The notes below the pieces were generated by a model. That model searched no databases, was not told where the DNA came from, and was given only the letters and a program-made list of their open reading frames with translations. A stretch of DNA of 64,000 nt from Glaciecola sp947496235. Lineage in GTDB: Bacteria; Pseudomonadota; Gammaproteobacteria; Enterobacterales; Alteromonadaceae. A program made the translations under genes and the position numbers. Of this stretch, positions 1 to 10,295 are shown in pieces (position 1 is the first letter of the stretch; every line of letters starts with the position of its first letter). The DNA lies in contig NZ_JBLWFH010000007.1 in the NCBI RefSeq assembly GCF_050306235.1, positions 1-64,000 on the forward strand, read 5' to 3'.

Positions 1-51
1 ATTTTTGTCACCTAATCCTGATATGCTAAACAGCATACCATCTCTTGTTAG

Positions 52-1884
52 GTGGCCAAACTAACTATGCCACTACAGTTCAAAGATTTTCAATGGCGAC
101 AAGACTCTCCATCAAGAGATACCTACCTTTCTGTCGCCTTATCAGAGTCATATAATAAGAAAAGTGCAATTTGGTTTCTAATTGAAGCTTTGGAGAAAAT
201 AGAAGCAACCAATTGGCCCGAAGAAAGTTATAAATTAGCATCCTCAGCTTTACTTTGGTGTTGTTCAGCTACGGATCGACGAGTCAGAGATCAAGCAACA
301 AGATGCCTTGGCTTGCTTTTTAAACAATACCCTGTGATATGCCAGCATGCAGTAAACACGTTTACTGGATGTGACGACGACTACATACTTGAAAGCCTGA
401 TTCAGGCTATGTATACGTCCTGCTTGCTTTCACCTGAGTCAGCTGAGGACTTTGTACAGCCATTAAATAGATATATTAGAGCAAATAGCGGTTCAAATAA
501 CATTTTAATTCGCGAGCACTCCCAGCTATTGAGGCAGGAGCTTGTGAAACTAGGGATTGAAGAAGACAGAATATCAAATCAATATGTAACTCCTTCTTTG
601 CCATTAACATGGCCTATTCTAAGCGATGTGCAGACCTTGCTTAAACTAGAAAATTTGCCCTCAAACATGCGCCTATGGGGTGATCAATTAGGTCCTGACT
701 TTTGGCGCTATGTAGTTGAACCAAGACTTAGGGCCTTTGACCTACAATCACAGAACATAACTCTTGAGAATATTTCCTGCTGGATTATGAGAGAAGCCGA
801 ATATATCGGCTATCCCGGATATGGTAATGGCGCCCTCAAACATGACTTGGCAACTCTTCATAAATATGGAAGAGGAAGAGCAAAACCCGGCTATGCAGAA
901 ACCATCGGCAAGAAATGTTATTGGGTTGCTTTTCATCGATTGATAGGTCTGTTGGCTGCCAATGTAGCAACGACCCAATCTCGTTGGGAGCCACAATTAA
1001 CCTCTGATAGATTCTGGTCGTTAGAACTTAGAAAGGTTGATATATCAGATATAAGAGATTTGTCATCAAAGCAAAAGTACCCTCTTAGAAACCTAATAAT
1101 ACAAGATCTTGAGCTGCCAGAAAGCAATGTAAACTATTGGTTGCAGACTGATGATTATTTCGTTGCAAGCAACGTACTTGTCTTGAATGACGAGAGCGGT
1201 ACAACGTGGATTAACTTGAGTTTTTATTCAGAGGTTCACGCTAAACGAGATGAGGACGACGTCTCGTTCGACGCAGAAAGCTTCCTTAGTATATCTAGCT
1301 ATCACGGCTATTTTGTTGAACCGAGCAACACTGAAACATTCGAACTCCACAATCATAGTAATGACCACTGCTACCGTGTCTACTTGGCGGAGTACCCTAG
1401 AAGCCCAGCTTTCAAACAATGTATTACTGAACAAGATACGACTATTTCAGATGACCAGCGAATATTCTCTAGCATTCAACTATTGAGAGGTGGGGAGTGG
1501 GAGTACGATTACTCAAGCAATGTTGAACAAAGCTCTATCAATATGCCTTGTCCTGACTTAATTGAGAAGATGAACCTTCGCTGGGATCAAGACAGTGGAT
1601 GGCTCGATGAAAACCAAGACTTGGCTGCGTTTAGTCATAACATTGATAGAAATTCTTCTTTGTTTATTAGGAAAGACACCTTAGATAGCTACCTATCTAA
1701 GTTTGGTAAGTCTTTGGTATTTTCGCGTTTTTGTAGAAAACAGTTCAGCCGGGGTTTTGCCAACGATGCAAAATTAATGGAAGTCACTAGTAGGTACATT
1801 TACACGCCAAGCGATTGCTCTTTAAAACGCATTAGCGAAGATATCGAGTACTTGGGCTTTGAGCCTAGCGAAGAACCAGAGTAA
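52..1884 (+). CDS. C-terminal part of a large protein, possibly a STAND/Avs-type defence NTPase (frameshifted or truncated)
   Basis: About 610 codons from a GTG at 52 with no good ribosome binding site; ATG at 67 is an alternative. The N-terminal 160 residues look alpha-helical and HEAT-like. Around residues 271-300 there is a basic motif (YGRGRAKP...ETIGKKCYW). From memory, GKKYQW-type motifs occur in C-terminal parts of very large P-loop NTPases linked to phage defence. No Walker A or B motif is present here. The frame is closed just upstream (TAG at 49-51), but the +2 frame is open from the window start to a stop at 62-64 and reads as plausible protein, so one lost base near 52-61 would join them. 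It is therefore probably the tail of a larger, broken gene. Family assignment is weak. Confidence 0.5.
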   Translation: MAKLTMPLQFKDFQWRQDSPSRDTYLSVALSESYNKKSAIWFLIEALEKIEATNWPEESYKLASSALLWCCSATDRRVRDQATRCLGLLFKQYPVICQHAVNTFTGCDDDYILESLIQAMYTSCLLSPESAEDFVQPLNRYIRANSGSNNILIREHSQLLRQELVKLGIEEDRISNQYVTPSLPLTWPILSDVQTLLKLENLPSNMRLWGDQLGPDFWRYVVEPRLRAFDLQSQNITLENISCWIMREAEYIGYPGYGNGALKHDLATLHKYGRGRAKPGYAETIGKKCYWVAFHRLIGLLAANVATTQSRWEPQLTSDRFWSLELRKVDISDIRDLSSKQKYPLRNLIIQDLELPESNVNYWLQTDDYFVASNVLVLNDESGTTWINLSFYSEVHAKRDEDDVSFDAESFLSISSYHGYFVEPSNTETFELHNHSNDHCYRVYLAEYPRSPAFKQCITEQDTTISDDQRIFSSIQLLRGGEWEYDYSSNVEQSSINMPCPDLIEKMNLRWDQDSGWLDENQDLAAFSHNIDRNSSLFIRKDTLDSYLSKFGKSLVFSRFCRKQFSRGFANDAKLMEVTSRYIYTPSDCSLKRISEDIEYLGFEPSEEPE

Positions 1885-2074
1885 AATCTCTGGAAAATAG
1901 CTTCAAGCCATACTCTTTTCAGGAAAAATAGTCACAAAAACTAATTTTTCTGGAAAGAGCCTGAATGCCACACTACAAAAGGCGTTGCAGAAAAATTCCA
2001 GACGCTGGGTGTGATAGTAGATTCATACCCTAACTTAATGCTCTGTAGCTCAGAAAATTAGGTGAACAAGGGGG

Positions 2075-4357
2075 CTAGTGAGAATCTGGTCCTGTCATTT
2101 TTTCTGAACACCACTTTCGTAACATTTGTGCTAACTGCTCCTCTTCTACCGGTTTAGTTAGCACATCGTTCATACCTGCCTCTATGCACCTTTGCTGATC
2201 CTCAGGTAACACATTTGCGGTTAGCGCAACTATGGGTACCCCTAAATAATGATGCAGTTTGCGAATTTGCTCCGTCGCTTCTATACCATCCATAACGGGC
2301 ATTTGCATATCCATAAAAATTAAATCAAAGGAATGATGTCCAGTTAATTTTAAGGCTTCAAGTCCATTTTCTGCGATTTCAACTTGCCCTACGCCCTGAC
2401 TTTCTAAGAATGCACTGAGTACAATTTGATTGACTTCGTTGTCTTCAACTACTAGAACGCGTAAATTCGAAAATTCAGAAGATGTAGCTTCATCTTGTTT
2501 GGCATTTTCCGTTTGATTTTCCGGTGCAGGCGCAACCGGGAGTGTCAGTTCAAAGAAAAAGCGCGACCCAGTATCTTCTTCGCTTTCTATTTTTAACTCA
2601 CTGCCCATAGCATCCAATAGCTTGGTGGATATGGTCAATCCTAAACCGGTGCCGCCAAATCTTCGCGTAATGGTAGAGTCTGCTTGCTTGAAAGCCTCAA
2701 ATAAGGTGCTAATGTGCTGCTTAGAAATTCCGATCCCGGTATCTTCAACACTAAACAAAATCTTCGCTTCATTCTGTTCTGTGCGCTGACCTTTTACATC
2801 TATGCTTACACGCCCTTCGGGGGTAAACTTTATCGCATTGGTTATTAAATTAATTAATACCTGATTGAGTCGTGTAACATCACCAATTACTCTATGAATG
2901 TCCTTGGGAAGACTATTGCCCACCACCAAAACTAACCCCTTTCTTTTCGCTAGTGGCTCATATAAATGACGAAGCTCGAATAACATGGTGTCAATTGAAA
3001 ATGGCGCTTGTTCAAACTCGACTTTCCCCGACTCTATTTTACTCAGATCCAGAATATCATTTAAAATGACCATTAAGTTTTTACCAGAAGAATTGACAAC
3101 ATCTAACATTTTCTTTTGATGGGGATCCAAGTCGGTTTTTTGCAATAGGGCGACCATGCCTAATAGGCCATTCATAGGTGTTCGAATTTCATGGCTCATA
3201 TTGGCCAAGAATTCGGATTTAATTTTTGAGGTATCTTCAGCTTGTTGCTTTGCCTCCACAAAAGCTTCGCTTAACTCTCTAAATTCATGAGCAGCGGAAG
3301 CTAAGACTCCAATTTCATCTTTTCGTGCTAAATCATGAATATCAGCAGATAAATCGCCTTCCAAGAAACCTTTAAAACTTTCAGTCAAACGTTTAATTGC
3401 CTGTGTTATATGTAAATGGAAAAATAAGGTAACGCCAACAAATAACAACAACGCGGTGATAGCCATTGCATTAAGTACAGTTTGCGTTACTTTAATACTA
3501 GATTCACTTTGGTTCTTGATATTAACTAAGTCTTGTAGTGACTGTTGACGAAGGATATCAGCCAAAGCGCTAAATTCTATGGCGTCTCCTGCCATAACTA
3601 CATTGATAAGCGTAAGGTAATTACGATTTGCCTGAACGCTTTGAGCAAAGGTAGTTTGGTACAACTCAGATATTTCTATAACCTCTTGAATTGATCCTTG
3701 GTTATCTTTTGAAAACTGTGGGCTCAGTAATTGAATGAGGTCTTGGAATCTATCCAATCCTTGTTGTACATTTTTTCTATGGCTATATTCCTTCTTTGCC
3801 AGAAACAGATTTGCAGACCAATTTACTTGATGCCAAGTATTTAATGCATCCAAAATAATGAGCTGGTCATCTTTACTAGATACCTTATCTAGCAGTTCGT
3901 TAAATATCGCTTTCACTTGTTGATACTGTTGGGGTAATTGAGTTTCTATAAGTGCATTTTTTGTAGCAAAGCGTCTATCCATTACCGATAGATTGGCACC
4001 ATACCTGTCAACCAAAGCTTTCATAGAAGCGATGACGTCTTTATTTTTTTCGCTTTGTGCATAGCCTTCCAATGCTAATACACGTTTTTCAATATCTTTG
4101 TGTTTGACTTTGATTTTATCAAGTATTACTTGATTGCCAGAACCACTATAAACAGTAATGTCTCTTTGTAATTCAACAATTTCCCGGTTAATCTGAAGGA
4201 TTTCAACAGAGGTATTCGAAATCGCAACTACGCTAGTTACCGATTTATCAATTTGCTGTAATCGTCCTAGCAAAATGATATATACAATTAGCATTACAAC
4301 TACGAATAACCCAGTTCCTGCTAGAATTTTGGTCGCTATAGAGCGTACTGAAATCAT
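2075..4357 (-). CDS. Hybrid sensor histidine kinase/response regulator
   Basis: Inner-membrane sensor kinase of about 760 residues. Transmembrane segments lie near 12-32 and 293-315 and enclose a large helical periplasmic sensor region. A HAMP segment follows, then HisKA (SHEIRTPMNG, phosphoacceptor His near 388), HATPase_c (NAIKFTPEG, DTGIGI, GGTGLGL) and a C-terminal receiver domain (FMDMQMPVMDG, phosphoacceptor Asp near 682; ALTAN). This is the BarA/TorS-like layout without an Hpt domain, so phosphotransfer needs a separate Hpt protein. It starts 14 bases after the stop of a periplasmic solute-binding protein on the same strand, suggesting that the binding protein presents the ligand to the sensor. 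The ligand is unknown. Confidence 0.93.
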   Translation of the reverse strand: MISVRSIATKILAGTGLFVVVMLIVYIILLGRLQQIDKSVTSVVAISNTSVEILQINREIVELQRDITVYSGSGNQVILDKIKVKHKDIEKRVLALEGYAQSEKNKDVIASMKALVDRYGANLSVMDRRFATKNALIETQLPQQYQQVKAIFNELLDKVSSKDDQLIILDALNTWHQVNWSANLFLAKKEYSHRKNVQQGLDRFQDLIQLLSPQFSKDNQGSIQEVIEISELYQTTFAQSVQANRNYLTLINVVMAGDAIEFSALADILRQQSLQDLVNIKNQSESSIKVTQTVLNAMAITALLLFVGVTLFFHLHITQAIKRLTESFKGFLEGDLSADIHDLARKDEIGVLASAAHEFRELSEAFVEAKQQAEDTSKIKSEFLANMSHEIRTPMNGLLGMVALLQKTDLDPHQKKMLDVVNSSGKNLMVILNDILDLSKIESGKVEFEQAPFSIDTMLFELRHLYEPLAKRKGLVLVVGNSLPKDIHRVIGDVTRLNQVLINLITNAIKFTPEGRVSIDVKGQRTEQNEAKILFSVEDTGIGISKQHISTLFEAFKQADSTITRRFGGTGLGLTISTKLLDAMGSELKIESEEDTGSRFFFELTLPVAPAPENQTENAKQDEATSSEFSNLRVLVVEDNEVNQIVLSAFLESQGVGQVEIAENGLEALKLTGHHSFDLIFMDMQMPVMDGIEATEQIRKLHHYLGVPIVALTANVLPEDQQRCIEAGMNDVLTKPVEEEQLAQMLRKWCSEKMTGPDSH

Positions 4358-4371
4358 GCTAACGAAAAACC

Positions 4372-5640
4372 TTAGGCATTGAGAAGCTCATACCATTTAT
4401 CCAGGCTGTAATCATAATTATCCATCACTGTATTCCATACTGCTATATTGGAAAAACGCTTAAAGTAACTACCACCATCACGGGTCTGCCCTGACTGAAC
4501 CGCTATATTGCCATCGGTTCCTTTTAACATTGTTGCTGCTTCTTTACCCTCATACCAATAATCCCATTCAGCTTGCGTCATAAGAGGCTTACTTCGTTGC
4601 GGATTTGAGATGTAGTAACCTTGACGAGCGATAAAAGCCCCCGGATACCCAGATAACCACCAATTCATATAATCATAGGCAGCATCTTTGACATGGCCTT
4701 GCGTATATTTCGACATGCACATTACCCCATGCCAAGCTCGGTAGCCTTCTTTTGGCGCCGCATAAACTACAGGAACACCCTGTCCTTTTAATGAACTTAC
4801 ACCGGGAGAGAACATACTTTGAATTCGCACTCTATCGGTTTTCATAAATTCAACCGATTGTGGCACTGATGTCCAAAAACCAGCAAAATGCCCTTCCCTT
4901 TTTTTAGCTAACAAAATTGAAAATAGCTGATCAATCTCTTCAATTGTCATATTGCCAATGTTATTAAACTGCATTAGACCTTTAGCTTGAACGGCCAAAG
5001 CGGCATCAAATATGCCTATAGTCGGTGCATTCACCAAGGCTACTTTTCCACGATAATTATCGTCTAACAACCACCCCCAAGATTCAGTTTCATAGGACGT
5101 ACCTCTTGATATGTATTGGGTGTTATAGCCAAAAGAGTCCACATTATGGACATAGGGCAAAAAACTAATTGCTTTGGTAGGACTGCTTCCAAGTCTTTGA
5201 TTCGGTTGAACGAAAAGGAGTTTATGTGGTGAGTCACCCGCAGCAATTTTACCATTTGGCTGCAAGGTCCCCGTCTTTGAAAGAGAATTTATTTCATCCC
5301 AATATGTTAACCGGTCAACGTCTATGGGCTGAATTGCCTCAGCTTGCCACAAAATATTAATAGAATCTGACCACTGTTCATAGAGATCAAAGGACATTGG
5401 ATCAGCTGCAGCCTTTTGCAAAACAGCAGCACTCCCCATTGGCGTGAACTCTATCTTAAAACCCAACTCTTTCATCGCTAATTGACGAAGTTCTTCTTGC
5501 AGGGTTACATGAGTTCCCATAACCCTCAAGGTAACTTTTTGTTTTGCAAATACATAAGGCGCTTTACTGATACAAGCAGTTGCGGCCAGACCCGCGCCCA
5601 TTGATTTAAGAAAGTGTCTTCGGGTTACAGAATTCGTCAT
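4372..5640 (-). CDS. PotD/PotF-like periplasmic solute-binding protein
   Basis: A 422-residue extracellular solute-binding protein of the spermidine/putrescine-binding type. The N-terminus carries a twin-arginine-like signal (TRRHFLKSMGAG then a hydrophobic stretch ending near VFA). The mature part looks like a two-lobe binding protein (segments such as YNTQYISRG, WGWLLDDNYRGKVALVN, YDYMNWWLSGYPG). No ABC permease or ATPase gene is adjacent. Instead the gene is followed after 14 bases by a hybrid histidine kinase, so it probably works as the ligand-capturing half of a sensor rather than in import. Polyamine specificity is not established. Confidence 0.88.
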   Translation of the reverse strand: MTNSVTRRHFLKSMGAGLAATACISKAPYVFAKQKVTLRVMGTHVTLQEELRQLAMKELGFKIEFTPMGSAAVLQKAAADPMSFDLYEQWSDSINILWQAEAIQPIDVDRLTYWDEINSLSKTGTLQPNGKIAAGDSPHKLLFVQPNQRLGSSPTKAISFLPYVHNVDSFGYNTQYISRGTSYETESWGWLLDDNYRGKVALVNAPTIGIFDAALAVQAKGLMQFNNIGNMTIEEIDQLFSILLAKKREGHFAGFWTSVPQSVEFMKTDRVRIQSMFSPGVSSLKGQGVPVVYAAPKEGYRAWHGVMCMSKYTQGHVKDAAYDYMNWWLSGYPGAFIARQGYYISNPQRSKPLMTQAEWDYWYEGKEAATMLKGTDGNIAVQSGQTRDGGSYFKRFSNIAVWNTVMDNYDYSLDKWYELLNA

Positions 5641-5759
5641 ATTATATGTCGCTCATTTAACAGCTTTTTTTAGTATAGTTCAACAAATTTGAACTAAGTG
5701 ATTAAATGTTTGATTAAACTGCAATCGGCTTTAGTGTTATCGGTCATATTTCCTTCTGC

Positions 5760-7889
5760 TTAACCTTTTGTATCTTTTGTATCTTTTTGTTCGTCCACGT
5801 AATCCCACATTTCGCGAAGCTGTTCGGAGAATCCTGAGTTTAATAACGGAAATCGATGAAAAGTTTTAGGATCAAGGGATATTTGCTCGATATGAAAGCC
5901 TGCTCTGATCCCATAGCGTTTCCAAGGATTGCGGCAGAAAAAAGTAAACCAGCGCTGTATAAAGCTTGCTAGTTCTGAAAATGCGTATCGGTCACCGTAA
6001 CCTTCTATCAATAATTCTACCAGTATACTTTTCGGCCACATCTGTTTAATCAGGTAACAGTCCATAATAAAATCACAGATGTCATAAGGCATTAAGTCTT
6101 CTTCATCTGTTTGAGCTTCGGGACGAAGTTCAGCCGTGGGTTGTTGCTGGTTAATTAACTTCAATGATGGTAATTTAATCTGGGTTTTCTCGAACTTACT
6201 ACTAGCGATTGGTAGTCCTTGATTTTCCAGCCATAAATTTAACTTTCTAATTCGTGATTTCGAAATCCCCGATATTGCCGACATTACGCCTGATGTATCG
6301 CCATCCATGGTGGCATAGCCTAACGCAGATTCAGATAAATTTGAGGTTGCAATAAGTAGTTTATTGGACCGATTTGCTAACATCCAAACACCCGGACTTC
6401 GCGCTCTGGCCTGAATATTCTGCAACGCAATATCGTCCTTTTCCCACCCTAACGGGTCTTCTGGTGTTAAGCTATTTACCAAATCATTATAGGCAGATAC
6501 CAAAGGCTGAATATTCCACTGTTCAAATCTGGCGCCTATTTCTTTTGCGATGCCTTGAGCTGCGTTGAACGTAGTGTCAGAACTATTATCCGTTCCTTGA
6601 TACAAAGTCCATAGCAGATGTGGCATTACTTCATTCTGCACCAAAGCTACGGGATCATTGTGCCTGGAATCGTCTATTGTGACCTCTAATGCAGCATCTA
6701 TGATAGATTTATAACGGGTTATCCCAAGTTGGTGTATCGCTATTAATTGACTAAAATAAACCAAACAAGCCACTAAACCAGAATCAGCCCCGCCTGATAG
6801 ACTTACCATGTAGCCTTTTGTCTTGGTCCTCAACATCCAATCCCATAAGCCGTTGCCTATGGCGTAACAGATTTCCGCATAATCTAAATCGTCTTTATCC
6901 ATGGAGGCCCAAAAATCAGCCAAAGTACTATTGCTACTTTTGTCATAAACGGCTTTATTTTGTTTGCTAAACCCTTGACTTTGTAAACAAATATTAATCG
7001 GTAAGGAAATGATATTTTCATCTATATTGGCAATAGATTCACTGCTATTGATTCGTGAAACCCGATTAGCACTTATATTCACTAACACATGATTGATTAA
7101 CACTTCAGCTACATGAAAACGCTCGCCGAATGACTTAATGTCACCTTCAGAGGCAATCATACATCCAGCATCAAATATGCTGGTGCCATTTTCTGTCCCG
7201 TTTAAATTTGCATAAGCATATGCGACACCAAAAGCTCTCGATCCTTCTCTAACAAATTGTTTTCGGATTGCATTTTTACCCACTGCAAAGTGAGAGGCAC
7301 TTGGATTAAGAATAACATCGACATTTCGTTGGTATAAATCTCGTCCAGGGCGGTTGCTTATCCAAGAATCTTCGCAGGTTTCGAAACCAATGCGTATTCC
7401 CATAGCGTCAATAACAATATCACCCATGGGCACATTAAATTTTGGATGATTCATGACCTTTTTTCGAGGCCAGGCTTCAAACCACCTGGGTTCGTAATGT
7501 AGGCCATTTCGCGCTAAAAACTGTTTGCACGAAAAACCATGTAATCCTTGCTGTGAAATAACTGCGATGGCGTTAAATACCTGACCACCAGGGAACATGA
7601 TTGGCATACCCAATGCCATTATCATATTGTTAGCGGAGTCTTGATTACAAGATTGCTGTATCCCCTGAATGACTCTAGCTAACGCAGCTTCCGCAGCATC
7701 GTTGAATTCCTGAAAAGTAAAGTTATCTTCGCAGCCATATCCGGTAAGGGCGAGTTCAGGGAACAGCAACAAGTTAACATTCGCTGACAAAGCTTGTTCA
7801 TATGCTTGCATAATGCGCTTAACATTTCCGTTAAAATCAAATGGAATCTGTCGAAGGGCCACAGTGCCAATTCGCGTGTAATGTGCCAT
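5760..7889 (-). CDS. nadE: Glutamine-dependent NAD(+) synthase
   Basis: Last step of NAD synthesis: amidation of deamido-NAD with ammonia from glutamine, in the cytoplasm. The N-terminal half is a nitrilase-fold glutaminase with a visible Glu-Lys-Cys triad: E45 in LFPELALTGYG, K122 in CKQFLARNG, C172 in GFETCEDSW. The C-terminal half is the synthase with the ATP-pyrophosphatase loop SLSGGADSG near residue 363 and the family motif ATSNLSESALGYATMDGD. The length of 709 fits the long two-domain form. It is divergent from a nadD-like gene at 8026, so two NAD biosynthesis steps share an intergenic region. Confidence 0.95.
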   Translation of the reverse strand: MAHYTRIGTVALRQIPFDFNGNVKRIMQAYEQALSANVNLLLFPELALTGYGCEDNFTFQEFNDAAEAALARVIQGIQQSCNQDSANNMIMALGMPIMFPGGQVFNAIAVISQQGLHGFSCKQFLARNGLHYEPRWFEAWPRKKVMNHPKFNVPMGDIVIDAMGIRIGFETCEDSWISNRPGRDLYQRNVDVILNPSASHFAVGKNAIRKQFVREGSRAFGVAYAYANLNGTENGTSIFDAGCMIASEGDIKSFGERFHVAEVLINHVLVNISANRVSRINSSESIANIDENIISLPINICLQSQGFSKQNKAVYDKSSNSTLADFWASMDKDDLDYAEICYAIGNGLWDWMLRTKTKGYMVSLSGGADSGLVACLVYFSQLIAIHQLGITRYKSIIDAALEVTIDDSRHNDPVALVQNEVMPHLLWTLYQGTDNSSDTTFNAAQGIAKEIGARFEQWNIQPLVSAYNDLVNSLTPEDPLGWEKDDIALQNIQARARSPGVWMLANRSNKLLIATSNLSESALGYATMDGDTSGVMSAISGISKSRIRKLNLWLENQGLPIASSKFEKTQIKLPSLKLINQQQPTAELRPEAQTDEEDLMPYDICDFIMDCYLIKQMWPKSILVELLIEGYGDRYAFSELASFIQRWFTFFCRNPWKRYGIRAGFHIEQISLDPKTFHRFPLLNSGFSEQLREMWDYVDEQKDTKDTKG

Positions 7890-8025
7890 ACAAACTTTTA
7901 CCTTTTATTAGTATACACAATACATTATAGGGTTAAGGCTAATTTGTACATCTTGAATGTTGGTGAGCATTTATTGATAAGTCTTTACATTAACGGTATC
8001 TTGCCAATGAGAAATTGGAGGTTGC

Positions 8026-8553
8026 GTGAAATTAGTTATTTTTGGTTCTGCTTTTAATCCACCCACTAAGGGTCATGAAGACGCCATTTCTCATTTATTG
8101 TCCGATAAACACAATTTTGATCGCGTGTTACTTATTCCCTCTTTTCGTCACGCATTTAATAAGCAAATGTTAGATTACAACTATCGTAAAGATTTACTAG
8201 CTGATTTTGTGGCTGATATAGATGACCCAAGAGTGGATAGCTTGCCCATTGAAGACACAATTTCAAAAGATGATCACCCTGTGTTTACCTATGATCTATT
8301 GCATCATCTTTCTACAAGTGTTTTTCCTGAGGATGAGCTGTTCTTCGCCATTGGTCCAGATAACGCAAAAATTTGGCACAAATTCTATAAGGCTGATGAA
8401 ATTACTCAGCGATGGTCCTTGATAGAAGTACCAGAGCGAAAACCCATTCGTTCCACTCTGGTTCGTCGAAAGATACGCCTAGATGAGGACATTTCAGCCT
8501 TGGTGACCCCATCTGTCGCAAAGCGCATTAAACAATATAAATTATACCTTTAG
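8026..8553 (+). CDS. nadD: Nicotinate-nucleotide adenylyltransferase-like protein
   Basis: Cytidylyltransferase-fold enzyme that would adenylylate nicotinate mononucleotide to deamido-NAD. The N-terminal signature GSAFNPPTKGH (residues 7-17) is the (H/T)xGH nucleotide-binding motif, and RSTLVRRKI near the C-terminus matches the ISSTxxR motif. GTG is taken as the start because GGAGG lies at 8017-8021 at good spacing. It is slightly shorter (175 residues) than typical NadD. The divergent nadE neighbour supports a role in NAD synthesis; a cell may carry a second nadD elsewhere, so this could be an accessory copy. Confidence 0.85.
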   Translation: MKLVIFGSAFNPPTKGHEDAISHLLSDKHNFDRVLLIPSFRHAFNKQMLDYNYRKDLLADFVADIDDPRVDSLPIEDTISKDDHPVFTYDLLHHLSTSVFPEDELFFAIGPDNAKIWHKFYKADEITQRWSLIEVPERKPIRSTLVRRKIRLDEDISALVTPSVAKRIKQYKLYL

Positions 8554-8703
8554 TACTCATTCGAGATTAAAGATACTAGAGTTCATTCTCAGCAAATTCC
8601 GCCAAACGGCTTCTTACTACGCCGTCTAAGCTTACGGTTGAACTCCCTGAGAAGAATTTAAATTTTTCTACCAAATAAGTTAAACCAGAGGTCAACGGAT
8701 TTA

Positions 8704-8738
8704 CCCCGTAATTAAAATGTTACCACGACCCCGTAATT
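8704..8738. repeat. Direct repeat CCCCGTAATT just upstream of the integrase
   Basis: The 10-mer CCCCGTAATT occurs at 8704-8713 and again at 8729-8738, 25 bases apart, about 50 bases before the integrase start. Possible recombinase or regulator binding sites, or part of an attachment site. No matching copy was found at the right-hand junction near 55.95 kb. Confidence 0.35.
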
Positions 8739-8789
8739 GACATTTTACTAATTTGCGTTACCGTTTATTACCTCTTAAGTGGAGTAGTA

Positions 8790-10295
8790 ATGAAAGTTCC
8801 AAGCGTAGCACAAGTTATTAAAACGAACATTAATATCGGCAGGATTCCATATTTCGAAAGAAACCAAAAGGGAGAAATTATTGAGCAACAAGTTGAAGGT
8901 CATAGTCTTCGAAATGTTATTTATCAAGAGAACAGGATTGTCGAACAATTCCATCTAATTTGTTGCACAGAAAGACTGGATTTATGTTTAGCATTCAATT
9001 TATATTTGATTGAACGTTACACTGGTGAGTATTCACTGAGAAAGAACAGAGATAGCGAGACGGAAAAACATGTTCATACGTCAGGCTATCTAACCTCTAA
9101 GAAAAAAAGTGAAGGTGTTGAAGTTGAAGCTATCAAGACCATAGCAAAAGACTTAAAAGCATTTGTGGATTGGATCATTGCGGACGGATGCTCGTTGGAA
9201 GAAGTATATGCCGTTCCAAAGAGTTATGATGTAAATAGCATAGATGAGTCGAAAGCAATTTTGCCAATTTGGAGATTTCAAAAATACCTGACCCAATGTG
9301 TCGAAAGTAATGAATACTCCTACAATCTTGCAAACAGAATATGTCGTCATCTGGTCCAGTTCTACGTCTATTTGTACTTGAGAGGGGATGTCCGCAACCT
9401 ACCGTTTAGCTACAAGCTCCGAGGAATAAATGTAAAGAAGAAGGATGGGTTACAGTCGTTTTTCGCAATCCCTGGACTTGATTCTAGCTCCAACTATAAA
9501 CAAGCAATCGAAGCGTACATTAGCAACTTTAAGATTCCAAGAACAGCCAAACAAAAAAAAGCACCAGACGGTATTAAAGAACTACAACCATTTAACAGCA
9601 CAGAGTTGTTTCACGCTTTTAATTCAGAACACTATACCAACCCAACATGTAAAGCAATGATTAACTGTGCGCTACTCGCGGGGCTACGAGATTTTGAAGT
9701 CATCTCCCTAGATTACAGTGATCTTACCAATCCAAATGACACAGGAAGAGCGATTTTCAAAATTCAATTGAATAGAAAATTTTCTAAGACGGTAAATCTA
9801 ACGATTTCCCTTACATTGATGCAAATCCTCTGGGACTACACCCAAACGGACATATACCGTCAAAGACGTATAAAGCATGAAACAAAGTACGGTGTTAATA
9901 ACGAAAAGCACCCACTGCCATTGTTCATAAACAAAGAGGGTGAACGTATGGAGCGAGGAACACCGGGTACATATATACGACTGATTCGAACTGAATTAAG
10001 AGCCAAAAATCAATTTGAATTAAAACGTACTTTTCATGATTTGCGTGCGACATTCGCAACATATTTTGCAATAGCAATGATTAAAAAGGGATATAAGCCA
10101 GAAGAAATTAAGGCGCGGCTAATCGTGTTGATGTCTCATGAAAACTTTGACACTACGCAAAAGTATCTTGATTTTGCGGTCAGTGGTGGGTTCGGGAAAC
10201 ACGGTGCAATGGAGGCCTGGGTAGTTGATATCTACTCCGATGTTTACAAGAAGATTGAGGATGATGCAAAACGATCTAAAAGAGGAATGAAATGA
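8790..10295 (+). CDS. Tyrosine recombinase (phage-type integrase)
   Basis: Site-specific recombinase of 501 residues. The C-terminal catalytic domain shows the family residues: Arg in LLAGLRDFEVISL (near 300), H-x-x-R in FHDLRATFATYF (near 416-419), His in LMSHENF (near 450) and the nucleophile Tyr in QKYLDF (near 459). The N-terminal part carries a SAM-like core-binding region. It lies directly after the nadD gene and before the metal-resistance cargo, and its stop codon overlaps the start of a second short gene (ATGA), as in integrase operons of genomic islands. It probably mobilised, or once mobilised, the island that follows. Confidence 0.92.
   Translation: MKVPSVAQVIKTNINIGRIPYFERNQKGEIIEQQVEGHSLRNVIYQENRIVEQFHLICCTERLDLCLAFNLYLIERYTGEYSLRKNRDSETEKHVHTSGYLTSKKKSEGVEVEAIKTIAKDLKAFVDWIIADGCSLEEVYAVPKSYDVNSIDESKAILPIWRFQKYLTQCVESNEYSYNLANRICRHLVQFYVYLYLRGDVRNLPFSYKLRGINVKKKDGLQSFFAIPGLDSSSNYKQAIEAYISNFKIPRTAKQKKAPDGIKELQPFNSTELFHAFNSEHYTNPTCKAMINCALLAGLRDFEVISLDYSDLTNPNDTGRAIFKIQLNRKFSKTVNLTISLTLMQILWDYTQTDIYRQRRIKHETKYGVNNEKHPLPLFINKEGERMERGTPGTYIRLIRTELRAKNQFELKRTFHDLRATFATYFAIAMIKKGYKPEEIKARLIVLMSHENFDTTQKYLDFAVSGGFGKHGAMEAWVVDIYSDVYKKIEDDAKRSKRGMK

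Noticed and set aside
8554..8789. Left attachment site of the island
   Set aside because: The phoH 3' half was not found here and no sequence matching the 55.95 kb junction was seen; only the short CCCCGTAATT repeat is reported.
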